DNA of 64,000 nucleotides, taken from JBGLNJ01 sp034434835 (GTDB lineage Bacteria; Chloroflexota; Anaerolineae; Fen-1058). Position numbers and translations under genes: made by a program. Location of the stretch: positions 62,001 through 126,000 of the forward strand of contig DAOTXX010000078.1 of assembly GCA_034434835.1 (NCBI GenBank). The letters run 5' to 3'. The notes under the pieces were generated by a model. That model was not told where the DNA came from, ran no database searches, and saw nothing but the letters and a program-made list of their open reading frames with translations. The stretch's first letter is position 1. Each line of letters begins with the position of its first letter. Shown in pieces: positions 57,513 to 64,000 of the stretch.

Positions 57513-59321
57513 TTATTCCTCACCGACCCGCAAGATCGCCATGAACGCTTCCTGCGGCACCTCGACCGAGCCGATCATCTTCAAGCGGCGCTTACCCGCC
57601 TTTTGCTTTTCGAGCAGCTTGCGCTTTCGCGTGATGTCACCGCCATAACATTTCGCCGTGACGTCTTTGCGGACCGGCTTGACGTTGGCGCGGCTGATCA
57701 CGCGCCCGTTGGCGATAGCCTGGATCGGCACCAAGAATTGCTGGCGTGGGATCAGGTCTTTGAGCTTGCTGATGAGCGCCTGACCTTTGCGATAGGCGGC
57801 GTCCTTGTGGACGATCATCGTCAGCGCGTCCACTGGCGCTTCATTCACCAGCACCTCGAGCCGGGTCAGGTCGCCAGGCCGGTAGCCTTCAAAGGCATAG
57901 TCGAACGAAGCATAGCCGCGCGTGCGCGCCTTGAGCTGGTCGTGGAAATCTACAATGATCTCGGACAGCGGCAGGTGATAGGTGATCATCACGCGCTTGG
58001 GATCGAGATACTCGATGCTCTCCTGGGTGCCGTGCCGTTTGGTGATCAGGTCGAGCACCGGGCCGACGTAATCCGTCGGCGTAAAGACCTGCACCCTCAT
58101 CCACGGCTCGCGGATTTCCTTGAACATGCCCTCTTCCGGCAAATCCACCGGGCTTTTGATCGTGATGACCTCGTCGTTCACCAGCACGACTTCATACTCG
58201 ACACTGGGAGCCGTCGCCAGGATGTCGAGATCGTACTCGCGCTCCAGCCGCTCCTGAATGATCTCTAGATGGAACAGCCCCAGGAATCCGCAGCGGAATC
58301 CGTAACCGAGTGCCTGCGAAGTCTCCGGCTGGTATTGCAGCGAAGCGTCGTTGAGCTGAAGTTTTTCCAGGGCGTCTTTGAGTTCGTTATAGTCGTCGGC
58401 GTCTACCGGATAGAACGAAGCGAACACCATCGGCTTGGCCGGGCGATAGCCGGGCAGAGGCGCGCTGGCCGGACGATCTGCGCGTGTGATCGTATCGCCC
58501 ACGTGACACTCGCGCACGGTCTTCAAGCCTGTCGCCACGTAACCGATCTCGCCTGCGACGAGCGAGTCGGCCGGCTGCATCTTGGGCACAAACTTGCCGA
58601 TCTCGATTGGCTCGAACACGGCATCGGTAGCGAACAGCCGCAGCCTGGCCCGCGGTTCAAGGCGGCCTTCGGCGACGCGCACATAGGCGATGACGCCTTT
58701 GAACGAATCGTAATGACTGTCGAAAATGAGCGCGCGCAGCGGAGCTTGTGGATCGCCTTGGGGCGGCGGGACGCGAGCGATGATCGCCTCGAGCAGCTCC
58801 GGCACACCTTCGCCTGTCTTGGCGCTCAGGCGCAGCATCTGCGAGGCCGGAATGCCCAGGATGTGTTCGAGGTCGGCGGCGACCACGTCCGGCTGGGCCG
58901 AGGCCAGGTCAATCTTGTTGAGCACCGGAATGATTTCGAGGTCGGCCTCGAGCGCGAGATAGACATGGGAAAGCGTTTGTGCTTCGATGCCCTGCGTCGC
59001 ATCCACGACCAGCACCGCGCCTTCGGCGGCGGCCAGCACGCGGCTGATCTCGTACTGAAAGTCCACATGGCCGGGGCCGTCGAGCATGTTCAGCTCGTAC
59101 TCCTGGCCGTCGCGCGCCTTGTAGCGCATCTGCACCGCCGAGGCCTTGATCGTCACGCCCTTTTCGCGCTCCAGGTCCATCGTATCGAGCACCTGCTCGG
59201 TCATCTCGCGCGGGGTGAGCGTGCCGGTCAGCTCCAGCAGCCGGTCGGCCAGCGTGGACTTGCCGTGGTCAATGTGCCCGAGCAGACAAAATGAGCGAAT
59301 GTGCGAGGGAGCGTAAGGCAT
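57513..59321 (-). CDS. lepA: Elongation factor 4 (LepA), ribosome back-translocase GTPase
   Basis: A 602-residue translational GTPase of normal length. The G domain shows G1 GHIDHGKSTL, G3 LDGPGHVDF and G4 NKIDL. Domains resembling EF-G II, III and V follow, and the LepA-specific C-terminal domain ends in RGDVLAKCYGGDITRKRK-like sequence (here RKDVTAKCYGGDITRKRKLL). The G3 box is D-G-P-G instead of the usual D-T-P-G. It starts 8 nt after the restriction endonuclease gene, so it may be co-transcribed with the restriction-modification operon. Confidence 0.97.
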   Translation of the reverse strand: MPYAPSHIRSFCLLGHIDHGKSTLADRLLELTGTLTPREMTEQVLDTMDLEREKGVTIKASAVQMRYKARDGQEYELNMLDGPGHVDFQYEISRVLAAAEGAVLVVDATQGIEAQTLSHVYLALEADLEIIPVLNKIDLASAQPDVVAADLEHILGIPASQMLRLSAKTGEGVPELLEAIIARVPPPQGDPQAPLRALIFDSHYDSFKGVIAYVRVAEGRLEPRARLRLFATDAVFEPIEIGKFVPKMQPADSLVAGEIGYVATGLKTVRECHVGDTITRADRPASAPLPGYRPAKPMVFASFYPVDADDYNELKDALEKLQLNDASLQYQPETSQALGYGFRCGFLGLFHLEIIQERLEREYDLDILATAPSVEYEVVLVNDEVITIKSPVDLPEEGMFKEIREPWMRVQVFTPTDYVGPVLDLITKRHGTQESIEYLDPKRVMITYHLPLSEIIVDFHDQLKARTRGYASFDYAFEGYRPGDLTRLEVLVNEAPVDALTMIVHKDAAYRKGQALISKLKDLIPRQQFLVPIQAIANGRVISRANVKPVRKDVTAKCYGGDITRKRKLLEKQKAGKRRLKMIGSVEVPQEAFMAILRVGEE

Positions 59322-59329
59322 GCTTCAAC

Positions 59330-60262
59330 CTATGCTTTTTTTCGCCGATACTTTTTGGGCACGTGTTTCGTGATGATGGCTTCCAGCATGTCCAGGTGTT
59401 GTAAATTGATAAAGTAGTGACATTGCTCAACCAATCGCTCCAGGTCGCGTTTTCTTGCCAACCAGCCGCCACCATCCACAAAATTTACAAAGGCTCGATT
59501 TTCCTTGTAGCGGCTATTATGGCGAACAACACGCTCATATGCCGCGAGCATATCTCTTGCTTTTGTGGTTTGCCCACTGCTGGTTGTCTCTTGAAAGGAA
59601 CTCATAACGATCACCCAAGGATCATCAAGGTTGGGCACGGCAAAGTCAATGTCTGTTTCGACCATCGTGGAGCGACCTTGGTCGAATCCGATTCCGTATG
59701 CTGATTCGATCTGTGCGAGTTTTTGTCGGATACGCTCTTCCACCTTATAACCTTTGCGTCCACCATAGGTGCCGATGAGCTGTCCCTTGTAATGCTTACG
59801 CAAGGTTGCTTCTGAACCTACCTGGGCTTGACGGTAGTTGAGGGCTTCCAGGTAGTAACGAGGAATGTATCGTTGCAATTCCGCATCACTTTTGCCATCA
59901 AGTAACAGTTCCGCTACCGCCTGTGCAAAATCAGGCTCGCGCACAATTTTGTTCTTGATTTTGCTCATTCCCCATTCACTGTCAAAGCCTCCAGGGATCC
60001 GTCCCAGTTTCCGCAGCAGTGATATGATGCGCATGAACTTTTCTTGGGAAAGCTCCAAGTCCTTCAAGACCACATCCAGGGCATTCTTCTGTTGAACCAG
60101 AAATCCGGCCAGGTCACTTGGAGCTGCATGAGCAACACTTTGCGCTGTCGCCAGCAAGGACTCTACTTCGGCTTCAATCTCCCGTTCGAGTTCTTCATCT
60201 ACGAAAAAGACGACCGAACTGTCCCAGGCTTCCTGGAAGGAAAGTTTGCGCGCCTCGGTCAC
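59330..60262 (-). CDS. Putative type II restriction endonuclease
   Basis: A 310-residue protein starting at GTG 60262 (VTEARKLSFQEAWD), with GGAGGTG 7 nt upstream and a GTGA overlap with the methyltransferase stop. The likely catalytic region is STMVETDIDFAVPNLDDPWV followed by IVMSSFQETTSSGQTTKAR, a pattern like a PD-(D/E)XK nuclease core in which the strand carries S-x-Q-E-T. The N-terminal half is helical. The assignment rests on overlap with a modification methyltransferase and this pattern; I do not recognise the specific enzyme family. Confidence 0.7.
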   Translation of the reverse strand: MTEARKLSFQEAWDSSVVFFVDEELEREIEAEVESLLATAQSVAHAAPSDLAGFLVQQKNALDVVLKDLELSQEKFMRIISLLRKLGRIPGGFDSEWGMSKIKNKIVREPDFAQAVAELLLDGKSDAELQRYIPRYYLEALNYRQAQVGSEATLRKHYKGQLIGTYGGRKGYKVEERIRQKLAQIESAYGIGFDQGRSTMVETDIDFAVPNLDDPWVIVMSSFQETTSSGQTTKARDMLAAYERVVRHNSRYKENRAFVNFVDGGGWLARKRDLERLVEQCHYFINLQHLDMLEAIITKHVPKKYRRKKA

Positions 60263-61923
60263 GATCGCACCTCCAGTTTCGCGGCTTTGAGTGCTTTGCC
60301 CCAAGTAGGGAACATTTCATAGAACACTTGCAAGTCATACTTGCTATTTTGTCGCACGTCGTCTGGGGTGGGCAAGCGCCCTAACCGCGCGGCCAGATCT
60401 CGCAACTCTAACTGCAATTCTTTCTTGGTGTACTTTGGCTGCGGTTTGGAGATACTCTGACGAGGCACATAGCCGTTCGTCACGACTTGGGCAACTTTGT
60501 CCCGTGTGATTTTGACATACTCTTCGTCCAGGTCAATTGCCACATAATGTCGTCCTAGTTTGGCTGCCATGACCGCTGTAGTGCCTGTGCCTGAAAAGGC
60601 ATCCAGCACAATATCGCCTGGATTGCTCGAAAGGCGGATGATGCGCTCCATGAATGCATCTGGCAACTGGCATGGGTGATAGTCACGGTCACGCCGATGT
60701 TTGATACGGTGAATATCCCACCATAGATCGGTGAGTGGCTCTTGGTCGTCGTCTCCGATTGACTTGCGCTTACGGATGCACGATGCGCGCAAGCAGTAAT
60801 GGCGAGCGTCCAGTTGGCTAACCTGGTCGTAGTTGAAAGTAAAGTCTGTGGGATGCTTGGTGTAAAACAGCAATCCATAGTGAGCCGGCATCAACTTGCC
60901 GCGCGGTTCCGAGAGTGCATCCCAGACGATCCAGTTTTGAAAGTACAGTCGTTGGTTGAGAAACACTGCATGGTACATCGTCCAATGAGGGAGATTCAAG
61001 ACATACAGCGAGCCAGTCGGCTTGAGGATGCGGGCATATTCTTCCAGCCAGGCATTGCACCAGGCGATGTATCGTTCGTTCGCTTGCTCGTCATCATAGA
61101 TGTTGTAGGCTTTATCGAGATTGTACGGCGGGTCGGCAAACACGAGGTCTATCGAGTTGTCGGGGTAGCGCTGGAGTACTTGGAGGGCGTCGCCACAGTG
61201 AACGGCGTCAAGCATTTTGTCACTTGCGATGTTGGCGACTGGGCCGTATTTTTTCAATGGTTGTGCCAGGCCCGGCAACATGTACTGGACGGCGGGTTCA
61301 GCAGCGACTCTTTGGCCGATCCCCTCTTTGGGGCCAATGATGCCTTTTAATTCGGTGGTTTTGCTACTGGATGTGCCCGTGTCCAGCATTTGCAAGATGA
61401 GGTCCAGAGCGGGCGCGGCAATTTGCGTATAGTTGTTCGCTGGTGGCAGGTCTTTCCAAACATCGGAGATCGCATAACCGTCCGGGTGCATCAGATGTGT
61501 TTTCCCGCCCCAGTCTTTGAGCGGCTTCTGGCAAAAGGTGCAGTATTGATGTGGCAGACGTACTCGCCTGATGTTAAAACGCTGATTGCCTTTAGTGAAC
61601 AAGAGTATGGCCGCATGCACTGATGGCAGGCCATGTTGTCTCTGTTGCAGTGTGGACTCGATGGCGATCCAATATTTAAAGTTCAAGTATCGGTCAAGGT
61701 AAACCCCGAGTTCTGGCAAATAATCGGGCCGGCCTTGAACAAAGAGCAGCCCGCCATTCTTGAGTGCTCGGACACATTCGGCCAGGCAAGCCTCAATCTC
61801 GGTACGGCGATTCGGATCAAGCGCTGCCGTGACGACCACGATAAAGTCAAGCGATCGGGTTGGTGTTTGTTCGAGCGTTTTGCAAAAGCTCGCCTTGTCT
61901 GGATAAATGATTTGCATCCCCAT
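60259..61923 (-). CDS. Beta-class DNA methyltransferase with extra N- and C-terminal domains
   Basis: About 554 residues (ATG 61923; ATG 61917 is also possible). The C-terminal half is an N4/N6 DNA methyltransferase with motif IV before motif I: LVFADPPYNLDKAYN, later DIVLDAFSGTGTTAVMAAKLGR. The N-terminal 215 residues look like a second, decayed methyltransferase half (RALKNGGLLFVQG) without a DPPY or FxGxG motif, plus a C-x2-C pair. The last 55 residues (LRDLAARLGRLPTPDDVRQNS) resemble the homing-endonuclease-associated helical repeat and may bind DNA. It protects host sites against the adjacent endonuclease. Confidence 0.88.
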   Translation of the reverse strand: MGMQIIYPDKASFCKTLEQTPTRSLDFIVVVTAALDPNRRTEIEACLAECVRALKNGGLLFVQGRPDYLPELGVYLDRYLNFKYWIAIESTLQQRQHGLPSVHAAILLFTKGNQRFNIRRVRLPHQYCTFCQKPLKDWGGKTHLMHPDGYAISDVWKDLPPANNYTQIAAPALDLILQMLDTGTSSSKTTELKGIIGPKEGIGQRVAAEPAVQYMLPGLAQPLKKYGPVANIASDKMLDAVHCGDALQVLQRYPDNSIDLVFADPPYNLDKAYNIYDDEQANERYIAWCNAWLEEYARILKPTGSLYVLNLPHWTMYHAVFLNQRLYFQNWIVWDALSEPRGKLMPAHYGLLFYTKHPTDFTFNYDQVSQLDARHYCLRASCIRKRKSIGDDDQEPLTDLWWDIHRIKHRRDRDYHPCQLPDAFMERIIRLSSNPGDIVLDAFSGTGTTAVMAAKLGRHYVAIDLDEEYVKITRDKVAQVVTNGYVPRQSISKPQPKYTKKELQLELRDLAARLGRLPTPDDVRQNSKYDLQVFYEMFPTWGKALKAAKLEVRS

Positions 61924-61975
61924 ACCTGCTGGTCACCCGACCCAAATCAGTGGAGAGGCTTGGGTTCTCGTGGCA

Positions 61976-62004
61976 AGTATAATCGAGTTGACGTGGATTG
62001 CCAA
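61976..62004 (-). promoter_or_regulatory. Promoter of the restriction-modification operon
   Basis: The minus strand has TTGGCA (61999-62004), a 17-nt spacer and TATACT (61976-61981). The methyltransferase start is about 50 nt downstream. It lies just after the stop of the histidine kinase gene. Confidence 0.75.
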
Positions 62005-62008
62005 GCGA

Positions 62009-64000
62009 TCAGGCTGGGGGAACTGTGGCCAGGCTGAAGGTGATCGTCGTGCCGTGTTCGGAGGTGTGTTCGATCCAGATGCGCTCGCCGTGCGCCTCGA
62101 TCGCCAGCCGGCAAAACGCCAGTCCCAATCCGCTGCCGCGTTCCCTTTGGGGACCGCGGACGAATTTCTGGAACAGTTGGGATTGGATGCGAGCAGGGAC
62201 CCCTGGCCCGGTATCGCTGACGGACACCATGAGCACTGACCCGGGCGGCAGAGGTTCGGCCTGGGCCGTCACGCGGACCGTGCCGCCCCCGGGCGTGAAC
62301 TTGCATGCATTGTCCACCAGATTTTGCAACACCCGCCCGATGAGCGTCACATCTCCCCAGGCTGGAGGCAGCGAGGGCGCAACAGCATTTTCCAGGCGCA
62401 GGTTTTTCTCCCTGGCCAGGGCCGATTGAGCTTGCAGGATTTCGGTCACCAGATCGGCCAGGTGGAACGCCTTTGGCTCTAACGGGGATCGCTTGCTTTC
62501 GAGTTCGTTCACGTCCAGAATGGCATTGATCAGGCTCGTCATGCGGCGGACGCTCACTTCGCCCGCTTTGAGCGCAGCCAGTTGATCGGGCGCCAGATCG
62601 CCCAAAATACCGCTGCGCAACACCTCGATCGTCGTCGAGATGTTGCCGAGCGGGTTGCGCAGATCGTGCACCATCGTATGGGTCATGTCCTCGCGCCATT
62701 GTTCGACCGCGCGCTGCTCGGTCACGTCGCGCAGGACGATCAGTCGGCCCAGCGGTGTAGCCCCGGTCGTGACCGGCAGGTTCTGCCAATGGATCACGTG
62801 CGGAGGGATTTCAAATTCACCCTCGCCGGGGGATTCGTCGCCACTCTGAAGACGCTGGATTTCGGCCCGCGCGATCTGGACGATGGTAGGTGCCCAGCGC
62901 TCGAGCGCCTCCAGCGCAGCCCCAAAGCGACGCCCCAGCCAGTCTTCGGGCTGACCGGGCAACTGGAGCATTTGCAGCGCCGGCTCGTTGGCGACGAGGA
63001 TGTATCCGTCCAGGCTGTTGAGGACGATCCCATCTCGGCTGGCTTTGATCAGCGCCTGCAAGCGGCTGCGCTCGTTCTCCGTGGTCTGGAGCAACTGGGC
63101 TTTGGCAATCGCCAGGGCCAGTTGGCCCGCGACCTGCTCGCCGCGCGCGATCTCGTCGGCGGTGAAGCGGTGTGGCCGGTTGAAACTGATCAACGCTGCG
63201 CCCAGCTTTTTGCCGTCGGCGATCAGTGGCAGGGCCAGCATCGAACGGGCTGGGAACAAGGCAGCAATACGTGGACTGATATAGGGCGAGTTAAAGACAT
63301 CCTCGGCCACGAGCACGTGGCCCGCTTCCAGCACCGAGGCTGTCATGGTGGTTTCTCCGGGCAGTGGACGCATCCTGGAGTATGCTTCGTCCCAGGGGCC
63401 GTAAGCAGCGGTGGGAAGCGTGGTCTGGTGGGTCTCATCCCATCGGGTGATAAAAGCGCCGTCTGCATCGAACAGTTCGCCCAAACGATTCGCCAGCACC
63501 TTGAACATCTCTTGTGGGTCCAAAGTGCTGCTGATCGTGCGGGTGATGTCGTTGAGCAGCGCCATGTGCCGGGCGCGTTGTTGGGCGTCCGCGTACAGCC
63601 GGGCGTTCTCGATCGCGATGGCGGCCTGGGTCGCCACCGTCTCCAGCATGCGGATGTGATCCGGGCAGTAGGCGTAGGGCCGAAAACTCTGCATCGAGAC
63701 CACGCCAATGACCTGGTCGCGCACGATGAGAGGCACGCCGACGTACGAGCGGGTGCGTTCTCCGCCGATCCAAATCGGCTGGGCAGGCAAAGTCGGGGGC
63801 AGCTCGAGTTCATCGGGCACATACAGCGTCTGACGACTCTGGATCACGTGCCCGGTAAAGCCGTGCGTGGATGAGAGGTCAATCGGCTCCAGTTCGCGGT
63901 ACTCTCCGCCCTTGCGCACCATCGGGAAGCGGATCTGTCCTGTCGCGGCGTCGTACAGCGCAACGTAGAACATGTCCACCGTCACAACTTGCTGACATTG
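62009..64000 (-). CDS. GAF-GAF-PAS sensor histidine kinase (5' part missing, runs off right edge)
   Basis: The frame is open to the right edge (QCQQVVTVDMFYVALYD), so the N-terminus is outside. The visible 663 residues contain a partial GAF domain, a second GAF (about 150-310), a PAS-like domain (ALIKASRDGIVLNSLDGYIL) and a complete kinase core. The core has the phospho-accepting His in MVHDLRNPLGN, N box LQNLVDNACKFTP, G1 VSDTGPGVPA and G2 GSGLGLAFCRLAIEAHG. Unlike the kinase-like protein at 9908, all ATP motifs are intact. The partner regulator is not adjacent. Confidence 0.93.
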   Translation of the reverse strand, partial: QCQQVVTVDMFYVALYDAATGQIRFPMVRKGGEYRELEPIDLSSTHGFTGHVIQSRQTLYVPDELELPPTLPAQPIWIGGERTRSYVGVPLIVRDQVIGVVSMQSFRPYAYCPDHIRMLETVATQAAIAIENARLYADAQQRARHMALLNDITRTISSTLDPQEMFKVLANRLGELFDADGAFITRWDETHQTTLPTAAYGPWDEAYSRMRPLPGETTMTASVLEAGHVLVAEDVFNSPYISPRIAALFPARSMLALPLIADGKKLGAALISFNRPHRFTADEIARGEQVAGQLALAIAKAQLLQTTENERSRLQALIKASRDGIVLNSLDGYILVANEPALQMLQLPGQPEDWLGRRFGAALEALERWAPTIVQIARAEIQRLQSGDESPGEGEFEIPPHVIHWQNLPVTTGATPLGRLIVLRDVTEQRAVEQWREDMTHTMVHDLRNPLGNISTTIEVLRSGILGDLAPDQLAALKAGEVSVRRMTSLINAILDVNELESKRSPLEPKAFHLADLVTEILQAQSALAREKNLRLENAVAPSLPPAWGDVTLIGRVLQNLVDNACKFTPGGGTVRVTAQAEPLPPGSVLMVSVSDTGPGVPARIQSQLFQKFVRGPQRERGSGLGLAFCRLAIEAHGERIWIEHTSEHGTTITFSLATVPPA

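Noticed and set aside
1..64000. tRNA, rRNA or tmRNA genes
   Set aside because: I scanned the gaps for cloverleaf ends and rRNA-like blocks and saw none. A dedicated tRNA search could still find one that I missed.

Overview
The window is about 64 kb of GC-rich bacterial chromosome. Its gene content points to Chloroflexota, probably an Anaerolineae-like lineage: several DUF2298 (Chlor_Arch_YYY) membrane proteins, an Agl23-type glycosyltransferase, long arrays of membrane-bound GAF proteins, and a WD40-tailed Ser/Thr kinase. This placement is inferred from gene families; there is no rRNA in the window to confirm it. Almost every gene lies on the minus strand. The exceptions are an orphan Flp pilin and the pyrimidine cluster at about 48.7-56.2 kb.

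Layout: (1) 1-13954 is one tightly packed minus-strand operon. It encodes three response regulators, one histidine-kinase-like protein with a degraded ATP site, and five membrane GAF proteins; none of the four complete GAF proteins has an output domain, and the fifth runs off the left edge. (2) 13955-15158 is a decayed intergenic zone with palindromes, a MITE-like element and two gene remnants. (3) 15159-18858 holds sucC-sucD (SucC has an unusual basic tail) and two small unknown genes. (4) 18985-24904 holds an HtrA protease, an AbrB/PIN toxin-antitoxin operon with a YcxB-like membrane protein, a TPR protein and a small membrane protein. (5) 24983-42261 is dominated by five very large GT-C/DUF2298 membrane proteins, interrupted by dinB and an ECF sigma/anti-sigma pair. 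(6) 42307-48422 holds a methyltransferase, a Ser/Thr kinase with WD40 repeats, a GT4 glycosyltransferase and a flippase-like protein. (7) 48687-56178 on the plus strand holds an Flp pilin, then pyrF-pyrE-pyrD, pyrK, a LysM/C39 protein, 5-formyl-THF cyclo-ligase and pyrC. A TumE-like toxin-antitoxin pair sits in the opposite orientation between pyrD and pyrK. (8) 56218-64000 on the minus strand holds an MFS transporter, lepA, a type II restriction-modification pair and the 3' part of an intact hybrid histidine kinase.

The glycosyltransferase, flippase and methyltransferase genes together suggest assembly of cell-surface glycans or glycoproteins. The pyrimidine genes give UMP synthesis from dihydroorotate onward, plus dihydroorotase. 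They follow a strong promoter and a leader that contains an intrinsic terminator, which suggests attenuation.

The most unusual signal is a set of degenerate tandem repeats, nearly all with 7-nt units, at about 17 places from 18.9 kb to 57.5 kb. They sit between genes, supply or touch the stop codons of at least eight genes, and also lie inside coding frames, including a 42-nt array in pyrF. At 56168-56272 a 15-unit inverted array holds the stop codons of two convergent genes. A second unusual signal is a bipartite promoter-like motif with identical spacing upstream of both the ECF sigma gene and dinB.
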